Part shown: one piece after another, positions 1-10,005 of the stretch
How positions within the stretch are numbered: the stretch's first letter is position 1
How the letters are laid out: every line of letters begins with the position of its first letter
NCBI RefSeq assembly: GCF_003664255.1
Contig: NZ_RCCV01000003.1
Span: 62,001-126,000 of the forward strand
Direction of reading: 5' to 3'
DNA length: 64,000 bases
Source of the DNA: Micromonospora sp. M71_S20
GTDB taxonomy: Bacteria; Actinomycetota; Actinomycetes; Mycobacteriales; Micromonosporaceae
Notes under the pieces: model-generated
What the model was told of the DNA's origin: nothing
What the model saw: only the letters and a program-made list of their open reading frames with translations
Database searches by the model: none
Translations under genes and position numbers: made by a program

Positions 1-744
1 GAACGCCAGGACGCCCTCGCGTCCCTCCTCCGACAGGAAGTACCCGGTCGAGAGGGTGGACAGGCCGGCGATCTCCGTCCGCAGGTCCACGGCGGGCGGC
101 CGGCGCAGCAACTGCTTCGCCCCGGCCAGCGCGCCCGGAGCCCCCCGCACCAGAGAGTCGCAGTACCCCGCAACCGCCGCTTCCAGTCCGTCCGCCGGCC
201 CGGCGGCGGTGACCAGGCCGATCTCGGCCGCCCGCCGGCCGTCGAAGGTGTCGCCGGTCAGGTAGAGCTCGGCCGCCGCGCGGGGGTGCAGGCGGGGCAG
301 CACGGTCGCGGAGATCACCGCCGGCACCACGCCGATCCGCACCTCGGTGAAGGCGAACGTCGCCTCCAGCGCGCACACCGCCAGGTCCGCCGCCGCGATG
401 AGACCGAGGCCGCCCGCCCGGGCCGGGCCGGCCACCTTCGCCACCACCGGCTTCGGGCACTCCCAGACCGCCGCGAGCACGTCGCCGAGCATCCCGGCCG
501 GCACGGTCCCGCTGGCGTACGCGGCGGCCGTCTCCTTCAGGTCCGCCCCGGAACAGAAGACCGGGCCCGTGTGGTCGAGCACGATCACGCGTACGGCGTC
601 GTCGGCGACCGCCTCGGCGAGGCCGGCCAGCAGCTGGGTCATCAGCGGCGTGGAGAGCGCGTTGCGGTTGTGCGGGCTGTCCAGGGTGAGGGTGGTCACC
701 CCACGGGCCGTGGCGGCCCGCACGAGCACGTCGGGAGAGGTCAT
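1..744 (-). CDS. Enoyl-CoA hydratase/isomerase family protein (3' end outside window)
   Basis: Probably hydrates trans-2-enoyl-CoA thioesters in fatty-acid or related acyl-CoA breakdown in the cytoplasm. The start is the ATG at 744-742, and 248 codons are visible before the left edge. The crotonase fold is recognisable: an N-terminal strand followed by a segment rich in N/R/A, then CSGADL near residue 65, then AGGLGLIAAADLAV, which forms the oxyanion-hole loop. Family members are about 255-265 residues, so only the last 10-20 residues should be missing. It is divergent from hemW with only 14 bp between start codons, so at least one promoter must lie inside a coding region. The exact substrate cannot be told from sequence. 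Confidence 0.9.
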   Translation of the reverse strand, partial: MTSPDVLVRAATARGVTTLTLDSPHNRNALSTPLMTQLLAGLAEAVADDAVRVIVLDHTGPVFCSGADLKETAAAYASGTVPAGMLGDVLAAVWECPKPVVAKVAGPARAGGLGLIAAADLAVCALEATFAFTEVRIGVVPAVISATVLPRLHPRAAAELYLTGDTFDGRRAAEIGLVTAAGPADGLEAAVAGYCDSLVRGAPGALAGAKQLLRRPPAVDLRTEIAGLSTLSTGYFLSEEGREGVLAF

Positions 745-758
745 GGAAGGGCACACTA

Positions 759-1988
759 GTGGCCATGCCCGGCGTCCTTCCAGAAGGCGAAACCGTCCCC
801 GTCGACGGTTCGCTGCCCGCCACCGCCACCCGAGCCGTCGGCGCGCGTGGCTTCGGCGTCTACGTGCACGTGCCGTTCTGCGCCAGCCGCTGCGGCTATT
901 GCGACTTCAACACGTACACCGCCGCCGAACTGGGCGGCGGGGCGGGCCGGGAGGGCTACGCCGACACCGTGCTGGCCGAGCTGTCCCTCGCCCGCCGGGT
1001 GCTGGGCGACGCCCCGCCGCCCCGGGTCGACACGGTCTTCGTCGGCGGCGGCACCCCGACCCTGCTCCCCGCCGACGACCTGGCCCGGATCCTCGACGGC
1101 ATCGACCGCACCTGGGGGCTCGCGCCCGACGCCGAGGTGACCACCGAGGCCAACCCGGAGTCGGTCACGCCGGAGTCGCTGAAGGCGCTGCGGGCCGCCG
1201 GCTACACCCGGATCTCGCTGGGCATGCAGTCCGCCGCGCCGGGCGTGCTGGCGATCCTCGACCGTACGCACAGCGCCGGCCGGGCCGTCGCCGCCGCCCG
1301 CGAGGCGCGCGACGCCGGGTTCGACCACGTCAACCTCGACCTGATCTACGGCACGCCGGGGGAGACCGGGGCGGACTTCGCCGCCTCGCTGGACCAGGTC
1401 GTCGCCGCCGGGGTGGACCACGTCAGCGCGTACGCCCTGATCGTGGAGGACGGCACGCGGCTGGCCGCCCGGATGCGGCGCGGCGAGCTGCCGTACCCCT
1501 CCGACGATGTCGCCGCGGACCGCTACCTCGCCGCGGAGGCCGCCCTCGACGCGGCCGGTCTGTCCTGGTACGAGGTGTCGAACTGGGCCCGCGACGAGGC
1601 GGCCCGGTGCCGGCACAACCTGCTCTACTGGACCGGCGCCGACTGGTGGGGCCTCGGCCCGGGGGCGCACAGCCACGTCGGCGGCGTGCGCTGGTGGAAC
1701 GTCAAGCACCCCACGACATACGCGAAGCGGCTGGCCGCGGGCGACTCGCCCGGCCTGGCCCGCGAGGTGCTCACCGCCGACGAGGCGCACATGGAGGACG
1801 TCATGCTCCGGCTGCGCCTCGCCTCCGGGCTGCCCCTGGCCGCCCTCGACGACGCCGGTCGGGCCGGCGCCGCGCGGGCCCTCGCCGACGGGCTGCTGGC
1901 CGCCGACGAGCACGCGGCCGGTCGGGCCGTGCTGACGCTGCGGGGCCGGCTGCTCGCCGACGCGGTCGTCCGTGACCTGCTGCCCTGA
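759..1988 (+). CDS. hemW: Radical SAM heme chaperone HemW (coproporphyrinogen III oxidase-like)
   Basis: Radical SAM protein of the HemN/HemW family. HemW binds heme and is thought to deliver it to target proteins; it is distinct from true HemN. The CxxxCxxC motif CASRCGYC lies at residues 41-48 and should hold the 4Fe-4S cluster. It is followed by VFVGGGTPTLL and later by SLGMQS and NLDLIYGTPGET, all typical of the family. The protein has 409 residues, against the usual 380-410. The start is GTG at 759, with an in-frame ATG two codons later at 765. In many bacteria hemW lies just upstream of hrcA-dnaJ, as here, with a DUF4870 gene in between on the other strand. True HemN is less likely because of the short N-terminus and this context. 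Confidence 0.95.
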   Translation: MAMPGVLPEGETVPVDGSLPATATRAVGARGFGVYVHVPFCASRCGYCDFNTYTAAELGGGAGREGYADTVLAELSLARRVLGDAPPPRVDTVFVGGGTPTLLPADDLARILDGIDRTWGLAPDAEVTTEANPESVTPESLKALRAAGYTRISLGMQSAAPGVLAILDRTHSAGRAVAAAREARDAGFDHVNLDLIYGTPGETGADFAASLDQVVAAGVDHVSAYALIVEDGTRLAARMRRGELPYPSDDVAADRYLAAEAALDAAGLSWYEVSNWARDEAARCRHNLLYWTGADWWGLGPGAHSHVGGVRWWNVKHPTTYAKRLAAGDSPGLAREVLTADEAHMEDVMLRLRLASGLPLAALDDAGRAGAARALADGLLAADEHAAGRAVLTLRGRLLADAVVRDLLP

Positions 1989-2028
1989 ACCGCGTGCCGG
2001 GGCCGGCCGGGGGAGCGGCCGACCCGGG

Positions 2029-2709
2029 TCACCTGGTGAAGCCGTAGGTCATCGGGTAGCGGTAGAGCACGCCCTCGTTGGCCTTGACCCCGCCGACGAT
2101 GCCGAAGATCAGCGGCACCAGCCAGACGAGCATCGGGACGAAGAACAGCACCCCGCAGGTGATCAGCGTGACCACCCAGCTCAGCACCCCGACGATCGTC
2201 CAGGTGAGCTGGAAGTTCAGCGCCGCGACGGCGTGCGCCCGGGCGGTCGGCGACTGCTGCCCCCGGGCCATCAGCGCGATGAGCGGCGCAAGCCAGCCGA
2301 GCAGGCCGCCGCCGACGATCACGCCGACCGCGCCGCCGAAGTGGGCGATCAGGGCCCAGTTCTTGTCGTCGTTGCTGGCGTAGCCGCCCGTCGGCGGTCC
2401 GTAGCCGCCACCGGCCGGGTAGCCGGCCCCCGGCGGGCCGTAGCCGCCGGGCGGCGGGAAGCCGCCGGGCGGGGGATAGTCACCGGGCGGCGGATAGTCA
2501 CCGGGCGGGGGGTAGCCGCCCGACGGCGGCTGGTCGCCGGTGGGCGGCGGATAGCCACCGGGTGGAGGATGGCTGCCCGGGCCCGGCGCCCCGGACAGTG
2601 GTGCGGTGGGGTCGCCGGAGCCGGCGTGGCCGGGAACCCCCGACGGAGCGGTCGGGTCCGGCGGGAAGCCGGGGTCCCCCGCTCCGGGAGGGCGAGGTGG
2701 TTCAGTCAT
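2029..2709 (-). CDS. DUF4870 domain membrane protein with proline/glycine-rich N-terminus
   Basis: 226-residue protein starting at the ATG at 2709; the open frame extends further upstream without family support. Residues 1 to about 115 are low complexity, with repeats of the type GGYPPPGDYPPP. From about residue 120 there are roughly four membrane segments, beginning at NWALIAHFGGAVGVIVGG, with the YRYPMTYGF ending characteristic of DUF4870. The function of the family is unknown; it is common in actinobacteria. It converges with hemW, leaving 40 bp between the stops, and is divergent from hrcA. Part of the Pro-rich region consists of tandem 9-12 bp repeats, so length may vary between strains. 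Confidence 0.88.
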   Translation of the reverse strand: MTEPPRPPGAGDPGFPPDPTAPSGVPGHAGSGDPTAPLSGAPGPGSHPPPGGYPPPTGDQPPSGGYPPPGDYPPPGDYPPPGGFPPPGGYGPPGAGYPAGGGYGPPTGGYASNDDKNWALIAHFGGAVGVIVGGGLLGWLAPLIALMARGQQSPTARAHAVAALNFQLTWTIVGVLSWVVTLITCGVLFFVPMLVWLVPLIFGIVGGVKANEGVLYRYPMTYGFTR

Positions 2710-2870
2710 GGAGGTCACGGTAGGGGCAGCCGGCAAGGCGGCACCAGCGTGACACCGGCCGGGCACGCCCGGACGACCGGTCCCCGGGGCCGTCGGGCGG
2801 GCCCGCGCGGTCGCCGATCGGACTGATCGCCCCAGGTCGATCATCGCGCCGGCGGCCCTGCCGACGTAGA

Positions 2871-2897
2871 CTGGCACTCGCTACAGTCGAGTGCCAG
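2871..2897 (+). promoter_or_regulatory. CIRCE operator for HrcA
   Basis: Perfect inverted repeat with 9-nt arms CTGGCACTC (2871-2879) and GAGTGCCAG (2889-2897) and a 9-nt spacer. This matches the CIRCE layout TTAGCACTC-N9-GAGTGCTAA with the outer bases changed to CTG/CAG. It lies 55 bp upstream of the hrcA start. HrcA binds CIRCE and represses chaperone genes, so hrcA-dnaJ is expected to be autoregulated and heat-inducible. Confidence 0.93.
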
Positions 2898-2952
2898 CAG
2901 CCCGCCCCGGCCCCCGCGTGCCGGGGCCGACGTGCGACAGGAGGTGGGGAGA

Positions 2953-3975
2953 ATGGGTCTCGACGACCGCAAGCTCGCCGTACTGCGCGCGATCGTCGAG
3001 GACTACGTCGCCACGCAGGAGCCCGTCGGCAGCAAGGCGCTGGTCGAGCGGCACCAGCTGGGGGTCTCACCGGCGACCGTCCGCAACGACATGGCCGTGC
3101 TGGAGGAGGAGGGCTACATCCGCCAGCCGCACACCAGCGCCGGCCGGGTGCCCACCGACCGGGGCTACCGGCTCTTCGTGGACCGGCTGTCCCGGGTGAA
3201 GCCGCTCAGCCCGGCCGAGCGCCGGGCGATCGAGCGTTTCCTGGTCGGCGCCGTCGACCTCGACGACGTGGTGCACCGCACCGTCCGGCTGCTGGCGCAA
3301 CTGACCCGGCAGGTCGCCGTGGTGCAGTACCCGAGCCTGGCCCGATCCTCGGTGCGCCACCTGGAGCTGGTGCCGATCTCCACCACCCGGCTGATGCTGG
3401 TCATGATCGCCGACACGGGCCGGGTCGAGCAGCGGCTGGTCGAGCTGCCCGCGCCGATCCCCGCCGATGACGTCACGGACCTGCGCCGGCTGGTCAACGA
3501 GAAGCTGGTCGGCACCCGGCTGTCGGAGACCCCGCCGCTGGTGCAGGCGCTGGTCGAGGAGTCGCTGCCGCACCTGCGGCCGGCGATGACCACCCTCTCC
3601 ACCGTGCTGCTGGAGACGCTTATCGAGCGGCACGAGGAGCGGATCGCGCTGGCCGGCACGGCCAACCTCACCCGCGGCGGCCTGCTCGACTTCCAGGGCT
3701 CCCTGCGTCCCATCCTGGAGGCGCTGGAGGAGGAGGTCGTCATGCTCAAGCTCATCGGCGAGGCGGAGCCGAGCACGACGCGGGTGCTGATCGGCGACGA
3801 GAACGAGATCGACAACCTGCGCGCCGCCTCGGTGGTCAGCACCGGCTACGGGCCGGGCGCGACCAGCGTCGGCGGCCTCGGCGTGCTGGGGCCGACCCGG
3901 ATGGACTACCCCGGCACCATCGCCACGGTGCGGGCCGTGGCACGCTACGTGGGCGAGCTGCTGGCCCAGAACTGA
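2953..3975 (+). CDS. hrcA: Heat-inducible transcription repressor HrcA
   Basis: Represses heat-shock genes by binding CIRCE. Protein of 340 residues with an N-terminal winged helix containing [20 protein letters not shown] and the typical ILRAIV-type start (here [18 protein letters not shown]). The central and C-terminal part is the HrcA dimerisation/inserted domain, including GTANLT. I chose the ATG at 2953 because it is preceded by GGAGGTGGGGAG and matches family N-termini; an upstream in-frame start adds 7 residues. The CIRCE site immediately upstream and dnaJ immediately downstream (73 bp) confirm the assignment. Confidence 0.97.
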   Translation: MGLDDRKLAVLRAIVEDYVATQEPVGSKALVERHQLGVSPATVRNDMAVLEEEGYIRQPHTSAGRVPTDRGYRLFVDRLSRVKPLSPAERRAIERFLVGAVDLDDVVHRTVRLLAQLTRQVAVVQYPSLARSSVRHLELVPISTTRLMLVMIADTGRVEQRLVELPAPIPADDVTDLRRLVNEKLVGTRLSETPPLVQALVEESLPHLRPAMTTLSTVLLETLIERHEERIALAGTANLTRGGLLDFQGSLRPILEALEEEVVMLKLIGEAEPSTTRVLIGDENEIDNLRAASVVSTGYGPGATSVGGLGVLGPTRMDYPGTIATVRAVARYVGELLAQN

Positions 3976-4048
3976 CCAGTCAGGGCCGACGGCCGGCTCC
4001 GGCCGCCGACCGGCGCAACGCGAGACGAACATGAGGACACGGAACGCA

Positions 4049-5194
4049 GTGGCCAGGGACTACTACGGCATTCTCGGGGTGAGCCGGGAAGCCTCCGACG
4101 ACGAGATCAAGCGCGCCTACCGCAAGTTGGCGCGGCAGTTCCACCCGGACGTGAATCCGGATCCGGAGGCACAGGAGAAGTTCAAGGACATCAACGCCGC
4201 GTACGAGGTCCTCTCGGACGACCGGAAACGGCAGATCGTCGACCTGGGCGGCGACCCGCTCGCCCCCGGCGGCGGGGGTGCGGGTGGCCCCGGCGGCCCC
4301 GGCGGCGCCGGGCCGTTCGTCGGCTTCCAGGACATCATGGACGCGTTCTTCGGCGGCGCGGCCGGCGGTTCGCGGGGTCCGCGACCGCGGACCCGGCCCG
4401 GCGCGGACGCGATCCTGCGGCTGGAGCTGGACCTGCACGAGACCGCGTTCGGCGTCGAGGCGCCGATCACCGTCGACACCGCCGTGCTCTGCACCACCTG
4501 CTCGGGCGCCGGCACGGCGGCCGGCACCCACCTGGCCACCTGTGAGGCGTGCGCCGGCCGGGGCGAGGTGCAGTCCGTGCAGCGCACCTTCCTCGGTCAG
4601 GTGGTCTCCGCCCGGCCGTGCACGGTCTGCCAGGGGTACGGCACCACCATCCCGCACCCGTGCCCGACCTGCGCCGGCGACGGCCGCGTCCGCACCCGGC
4701 GTTCGCTGACCGTCAAGATCCCGGCCGGTGTCGAGGACGGCATGCGCATCCGCCTCGCCCAGCAGGGCGAGGTCGGCCCGGGCGGCGGCACGGCCGGCGA
4801 CCTCTACGTGGAGATCCACGAGCGGCCGCACGACGTCTACTCCCGCAAGGGCGACGACCTGCACTGCCGGGTCACGGTGCCGATGACCGCGGCGGCCCTC
4901 GGCACCCGGCTGACCATCAAGACGCTGGACAGCGAGGAGACGGTCGACGTCAAGGCCGGCACCCAGCCGGGCAGCACGCTGCGGCTGCGCGCCCGGGGCG
5001 TGCCGCACCTGCGCGGCACCGGCCGGGGCGACCTCTACGTCCACCTCGACGTGCGTACCCCCACCAAGCTCGACGCCGACCAGGAGAAGATGCTGCGCGA
5101 CTTCGCCAAGACCCGGGGCGAGGAGGTCGCCGAGCTCACCAAGCAGGGCGGCTTCTTCTCCCGGATGCGCGACGCCTTCAACGGCCACGCCTGA
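4049..5194 (+). CDS. dnaJ: Chaperone protein DnaJ (second actinobacterial type)
   Basis: Hsp40 cochaperone that stimulates DnaK ATPase and holds unfolded clients. J-domain at residues 1-68 with the HPD tripeptide in FHPDVNPD. A Gly-rich stretch follows at about 75-95. Four CxxCxGxG zinc repeats lie between residues 148 and 215: [24 protein letters not shown] and CPTCAGDG. The C-terminal substrate-binding domain follows. 381 residues from the GTG at 4049, preceded by GAGGA; an ATG at 4031 would add six residues. Linkage to hrcA matches the dnaJ2 locus of Streptomyces rather than the dnaK-grpE-dnaJ operon, so it is probably under HrcA control by read-through from the CIRCE promoter. Confidence 0.96.
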   Translation: MARDYYGILGVSREASDDEIKRAYRKLARQFHPDVNPDPEAQEKFKDINAAYEVLSDDRKRQIVDLGGDPLAPGGGGAGGPGGPGGAGPFVGFQDIMDAFFGGAAGGSRGPRPRTRPGADAILRLELDLHETAFGVEAPITVDTAVLCTTCSGAGTAAGTHLATCEACAGRGEVQSVQRTFLGQVVSARPCTVCQGYGTTIPHPCPTCAGDGRVRTRRSLTVKIPAGVEDGMRIRLAQQGEVGPGGGTAGDLYVEIHERPHDVYSRKGDDLHCRVTVPMTAAALGTRLTIKTLDSEETVDVKAGTQPGSTLRLRARGVPHLRGTGRGDLYVHLDVRTPTKLDADQEKMLRDFAKTRGEEVAELTKQGGFFSRMRDAFNGHA

Positions 5195-5203
5195 CCGGCC
5201 TGA

Positions 5204-5227
5204 CCGCCCCGGCGCCCGCCGGGGCGG
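5204..5227 (+). terminator. GC-rich hairpin after dnaJ
   Basis: Perfect 10-bp stem CCGCCCCGGC / GCCGGGGCGG (5204-5213 and 5218-5227) with a 4-nt loop, 9 nt after the dnaJ stop and 14 nt before the rsmE start. There is no U-tract, as is usual in high-GC actinobacteria. It could attenuate transcription between dnaJ and rsmE. Confidence 0.55.
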
Positions 5228-5241
5228 CTAGCCTGATCGTC

Positions 5242-5976
5242 GTGTCCGCGCCGCTGTTCCTGGTCGAGTCGCTGCCCACCGCCGACCAGCTCACCCTGGG
5301 CGGCCCCGAGGGGCACCACGCCGCCACCGTGCAACGGCTGCGCGTCGGCGAGGAACTGCTGCTCGCCGACGGTCGGGGCGGCACCGCGTCCGCGGTGATC
5401 ACGGCCGTCGGCAAGGGCACCCTCGACCTCGACGTCACCTCCCGGGGGTACGTCGACGCGTCCGTCCCCCGCCTCGTGGTGGTGCAGGGCATCGCCAAGG
5501 GCGACCGGGGCGAGCTGGCCGTGCAGGCGATGACCGAGGCCGGGGTGGACGAGATCGTGCCCTGGGCGGCGTCCCGCTCGGTGGCGCAGTGGCGCGGCGA
5601 CCGGGGCGTACGGGCGCGGGAGAAGTGGGTCGCCACGGCCCGGGAGGCGGCGAAGCAGGCCCGCCGGTCGTGGCTGCCGGTGGTGGCCGGCGCCCCCGAC
5701 GAGTCGACGACCCGGGTGGCCCACCGGATCGCCGGCGCCGCCGCGGCGTTCGTCCTGCACGAGGAGGCGGGTGAGCGGCTGACCGCCGTCGAGCTGCCCG
5801 CCGCCGGTGAGATCGTGCTGGTCGTCGGCCCGGAGGGCGGCATCGCCGACGCCGAGCTGACCGCCTTCACCGAGGCCGGCGCCCGGCCGGTGCGCCTGGG
5901 GCCCTCGGTGCTGCGTACGTCCACCGCCGGCGTGGCCGCCCTCGCGGTCCTGGCCACCCGCCTCGGCCACTGGTGA
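5242..5976 (+). CDS. rsmE: 16S rRNA (uracil(1498)-N(3))-methyltransferase RsmE
   Basis: SPOUT-class enzyme that methylates N3 of U1498 in 16S rRNA using SAM. Protein of 244 residues, the normal length. The N-terminal PUA-like domain begins PLFLVESLP and contains EGHHAATVQRLRVGEEL. The C-terminal SPOUT knot contains VLVVGPEGGIADAEL near residue 195 and LGPSVLRTSTAGVAALAVLA at the C-terminus, both diagnostic. I chose the GTG at 5242 by alignment to the family N-terminus; the frame stays open far upstream only because of high GC. It lies downstream of dnaJ as in many actinobacteria. Confidence 0.95.
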   Translation: MSAPLFLVESLPTADQLTLGGPEGHHAATVQRLRVGEELLLADGRGGTASAVITAVGKGTLDLDVTSRGYVDASVPRLVVVQGIAKGDRGELAVQAMTEAGVDEIVPWAASRSVAQWRGDRGVRAREKWVATAREAAKQARRSWLPVVAGAPDESTTRVAHRIAGAAAAFVLHEEAGERLTAVELPAAGEIVLVVGPEGGIADAELTAFTEAGARPVRLGPSVLRTSTAGVAALAVLATRLGHW

Positions 5977-6023
5977 CCGGCGGGCGGTCACGACACCCCG
6001 CCCGCCCCGCCCCACTCCCGCGT

Positions 6024-6094
6024 CGATGATGCAGTTGTGGTGGGCGAGATGTGTGTTTTCGCGCCCTTGGTCAGGCACCACAACTGCATGATCG
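6024..6094. repeat. Inverted-repeat element, CGATCATG family, copy 1
   Basis: Nineteen-nt arms at 6024-6042 (cgatgatgcagttgtggtg) and 6076-6094 (caccacaactgcatgatcg) pair with one mismatch across a 33-nt centre. It lies in the convergent space between rsmE and the SDR gene. Related copies are at 17357, 22625 and 29975. It may act as a two-way terminator or be a small non-autonomous mobile repeat. Confidence 0.8.
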
Positions 6095-6127
6095 CCCGAG
6101 ACCTGGCGGTGTCGCCGCCCGGCGGGG

Positions 6128-6898
6128 TCAGCTGCGCAGGTAGGACGCGCCGTTGAGGTCGACGATGGTGCCGGAGGCCCACTCCGCCTGGGGGGAGGCG
6201 AGCCAGTGCACGGCGGCGGCGATCTCCTCGGGGCGGGCCACCCGGTTGAACGGGCTCTGCGCCCGGATGGCGGCGCCCCGCTCCCCGCTCAGGTGCCCGG
6301 TGGTCATGTCGGTCTCCACGAAGCCCGGGGCGACCGTGGCGATCGTGATGCCGTACGGGGCGAGGGCCACCGCCAGCGACTGCCCCAGCGCGTTCAGCCC
6401 CGCCTTGCTCGCCCCGTACGCCGGCTGCTCCGGCTCGCCCCGGAAGGCTCCCCGGGAGGAGACGTTGACGATCCGGCCGCCCCGGTCGCGCATGTGCTGC
6501 GCGGCGCACCAGATGACGTTGCCCGCGCCGGTCAGGTTGGTCTCCAGCACCTGCCGCCACTGCGCGCGCCACTGCTCGTAGGAGGCGCCGAAGACCGGGT
6601 GCGGGGCGTCCCGCTCGCCGTACACCCCGGCGTTGTTGACCAGCACGTCGAGCCCGCCGAGCAGGCCGGCCGCCTCGTCGACCATGGCCCGTACGGCGTC
6701 CGGGTCGGTGAGGTCGGCGCGGACCACGACGTGCCCCTCGCCGGGCAGTTCGGCGCGTAGCCGCTCGGCCAGCTCGGCCGAGTCCCGGTGGTGGATCGCC
6801 ACCCGGTCGCCGCCTGCCGCGAACGCGGTCGCCACCGCCCGTCCGATGCCGCGCGAGGCCCCCGTCACCAGTACCGCCCGTGAAGTCACGCCGGCCAT
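6128..6898 (-). CDS. Short-chain dehydrogenase/reductase (SDR, FabG-like)
   Basis: NAD(P)-dependent oxidoreductase with a Rossmann fold. Protein of 256 residues from the ATG at 6898 (a second ATG at 6901 is adjacent). The nucleotide-binding motif TGASRGIGR lies near residue 11, NNAGV near residue 90, and the catalytic YGASK near 158 with an upstream Ser in NVSSRG. The C-terminal APGFVETDM segment is typical of 3-oxoacyl-ACP reductase-like SDRs. It sits alone, divergent from the HIT gene across a dispersed repeat. The substrate is unknown. A true fatty-acid-synthesis FabG would normally cluster with other fab genes, so this is called only as FabG-like. Confidence 0.9.
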   Translation of the reverse strand: MAGVTSRAVLVTGASRGIGRAVATAFAAGGDRVAIHHRDSAELAERLRAELPGEGHVVVRADLTDPDAVRAMVDEAAGLLGGLDVLVNNAGVYGERDAPHPVFGASYEQWRAQWRQVLETNLTGAGNVIWCAAQHMRDRGGRIVNVSSRGAFRGEPEQPAYGASKAGLNALGQSLAVALAPYGITIATVAPGFVETDMTTGHLSGERGAAIRAQSPFNRVARPEEIAAAVHWLASPQAEWASGTIVDLNGASYLRS

Positions 6899-6921
6899 CA
6901 TGCCTGGCCCACCCCGGGTGC

Positions 6922-6971
6922 AAGGAAGGGACCCTTCCTCTACCGGAGGCGTTAACAAGGTGCCCTTCCTT
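6922..6971. repeat. Dispersed intergenic repeat with AAGGAAGGG / CCCTTCCTT ends
   Basis: Fifty-bp element bounded by AAGGAAGGG (6922-6930) and CCCTTCCTT (6963-6971), with GTTAAC inside. A shorter hairpin AAGGGACCCTT lies within its left part. I recall similar sequence between genes of other Micromonospora and Salinispora strains, but cannot check that here. It lies between the divergent SDR and HIT genes, 13 bp from the HIT start, so it may contain or overlap their promoters. Confidence 0.6.
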
Positions 6972-6983
6972 ACACTGCCCCGC

Positions 6984-7343
6984 ATGGGAACCGACTGCCT
7001 CTTCTGCCGCATCGTCGCCGGCGAGATCCCGGCCACGATCGTCCGGGAAACCGCCACCACGCTCGCCTTCCGTGACATCGACCCGAAGGCGCCGGTGCAC
7101 GTGCTGGTCATCCCGAAGGAGCACTACGCCGACGTGGCGACGCTCGCCCAGGGCGATCCCGCGCTGGCCGGGGAGGTCCTCGCCACGGCCGCCGCGGTGG
7201 CCGAGGACGAGGGACTGCTCGGCGACGGCTTCCGGCTGATGTTCAACACCGGCGCGTACGGCGGCCAGGAGGTCTTCCACGTGCACGCGCACGTGCTCGG
7301 CGGCGCGCCACTGGGCCCGATGCTGGCCCGGAACCTCGCGTGA
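6984..7343 (+). CDS. HIT family protein (histidine triad, HINT-like)
   Basis: Small nucleotide-binding hydrolase or transferase, probably a purine nucleoside phosphoramidase like HinT. 119 residues. It begins CLFCRIVAGEIP, the usual HINT start with a CxxC pair, and ends with the histidine triad HVHAHVLGG near residues 99-107. The ATG at 6984 is the only sensible start. The stop overlaps the start of the following serine hydrolase by 4 nt (GTGA), so the two are probably translated from one message. Confidence 0.95.
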   Translation: MGTDCLFCRIVAGEIPATIVRETATTLAFRDIDPKAPVHVLVIPKEHYADVATLAQGDPALAGEVLATAAAVAEDEGLLGDGFRLMFNTGAYGGQEVFHVHAHVLGGAPLGPMLARNLA

Positions 7344-8716
7344 CGCCGATCGGCGACCGCCTGTCCCGGCTGGTGCGCACGGTCCAGGCGCAGGCCCGGG
7401 TGCCGGCGGTGTCGGCGGCCCTGCACCGCGCGGACCGCCCCCTCTGGACGTGCGCCGTCGGTGGGACCGGCAACGACACCGAGCTGGGGCCGGGCACCCG
7501 GTTCCGGATCGGGTCGGTAACGAAGACGTTCACCGCCGTGCTGACGCTCCAGTGCCGCGACGACGGCCTGCTGGACCTGGACGACCCGCTGGGCCGGCAC
7601 CTGGACCTGCCGGCCCACGGCGAGCTGACGGTGCGCCGGCTGCTGTCGCACACCGCCGGCCTGCAACGCGAGCCGTACGGCGACGTCTGGGACACCCTGC
7701 GCGCGCCGGACGTCGACGGGCTGGTCGCCGACCTGGCCCGGGCCGAGCGGGTGCTGCCCCCGGCCCGCCGCTACCACTACTCGAACCTGGGCATGGCGCT
7801 GCTCGGCCGGCTCGTCGGCCACCTGCGGGGCGGCACCTGGGCGGAGGTGCTCGGCGAGCGGGTGCTGACCCCGCTGGGGCTGGCCGGGACCTCGACGACG
7901 CCCGGGCCGCACGCCGCGACGGGGTTCCTGGTCGACGCCTACTCCGACGAGGCGCACCCCGAGCCGCCGACCGACTTCGGGGCGCTCGGTCCGGCGGCGC
8001 AGCTGTGGAGCACCGCCTCCGACATGGCCCGCTGGGCGGCCTTCCTCGCCGACCCGGCGGCGCTGGACCCGGCCGGCGCCGTGCTCGCCCCGGCCACGCT
8101 CGACGAGATGCGCTGGCCGGCGACGGTCACCGACGAGACGCTCTGGGCCGGCGGCTTCGGGCTGGGGCTGATCCTGGTGCCGCAGGGCAAGCGGATCATG
8201 CACGTCGGCCACGACGGCGCGATGCCCGGATTCCTGGCCGGCGTCTACGGCCGGCGGGGCGGGGAGGGCACCCCCGGCGCCATGGGGGTCGCGGTGCTCG
8301 GCTCCTCCGGCACCGCCGGCGAGGTGCTCGACCTGCCGCACCGGCTGCTGGCCGCCGCGGTCGAGCACGATCCCGCCGACATCACGCCGTGGCAGCCGGG
8401 CCCGCCCGCCCCGGAGGGCGTACGCGGGCTGCTCGGCCGCTGGTGGGGGGAGGGTTTCGAGTACGTCTTCTCCTGGCACGACGGCGAGCTGCGGGCCCGG
8501 GGCGCCGACGACCCGGCCGGCAAGCCGCCGTCGGTCTTCGTCCCGCTGCCGGAGCGGCCGGACGTGTTCCGCACGGTCTCCGGCCGGGAGGCGGGGGAGC
8601 TGCTCCGGCTGACCCGGGACGAGCACGGCATGGTGGTCCTGATGCACTGGGCGACCTACCGGTTCACCCGGCACCAGGAGACCTTCGAGCGGTACGACTT
8701 CCGCGCCGGCTCCTGA
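7340..8716 (+). CDS. Serine hydrolase, beta-lactamase/class C penicillin-binding-like
   Basis: 458-residue member of the beta-lactamase-related serine hydrolases (PF00144): esterases, D-peptidases or penicillin-binding-like enzymes. The catalytic SxxK is SVTK near residue 59. The second motif YSN is near residue 146. A third motif of HxG type is present as HVGHDG near residue 288. There is no signal peptide, so it is probably cytoplasmic. The extra C-terminal region of about 120 residues (from about 340) resembles the lipocalin-like tail of some family members. Translationally coupled to the HIT gene. Substrate unknown; resistance to beta-lactams should not be assumed. Confidence 0.88.
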   Translation: MTPIGDRLSRLVRTVQAQARVPAVSAALHRADRPLWTCAVGGTGNDTELGPGTRFRIGSVTKTFTAVLTLQCRDDGLLDLDDPLGRHLDLPAHGELTVRRLLSHTAGLQREPYGDVWDTLRAPDVDGLVADLARAERVLPPARRYHYSNLGMALLGRLVGHLRGGTWAEVLGERVLTPLGLAGTSTTPGPHAATGFLVDAYSDEAHPEPPTDFGALGPAAQLWSTASDMARWAAFLADPAALDPAGAVLAPATLDEMRWPATVTDETLWAGGFGLGLILVPQGKRIMHVGHDGAMPGFLAGVYGRRGGEGTPGAMGVAVLGSSGTAGEVLDLPHRLLAAAVEHDPADITPWQPGPPAPEGVRGLLGRWWGEGFEYVFSWHDGELRARGADDPAGKPPSVFVPLPERPDVFRTVSGREAGELLRLTRDEHGMVVLMHWATYRFTRHQETFERYDFRAGS

Positions 8717-8727
8717 CGGGCGCGCGT

Positions 8728-8767
8728 GACCGGACGGGTCGGGGCCGGGGAGCCGCCCCGTCCGGTC
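8728..8767 (+). terminator. Hairpin after the serine hydrolase gene
   Basis: Inverted repeat GACCGGACGGG (8728-8738) and CCCGTCCGGTC (8757-8767), an 11-bp stem with an 18-nt loop, starting 12 nt after the stop. Likely transcription terminator, without a U-tract. Confidence 0.55.
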
Positions 8768-8907
8768 CGCCCCTGCCGCGGACGGGGTGACCGGTCCGCT
8801 CGTGCCCCACGCGCGGAAATGGGCAGGGTGCCACCGCTGTTGGAAAGATAAGATGGCAGGAACGTCAGCGCGTCGCGCCAGCAGGCCGGCGCCGAGATCG
8901 AGAGCAG

Positions 8908-9990
<1,083 letters not shown>

Positions 9991-10005
9991 ACCGAGGGAA
10001 GACTG

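Noticed and set aside
7340..8716. Beta-lactamase resistance gene
   Set aside because: The SxxK and YxN motifs place it in the broad serine hydrolase family, but there is no signal peptide and no close match to true class C lactamases.
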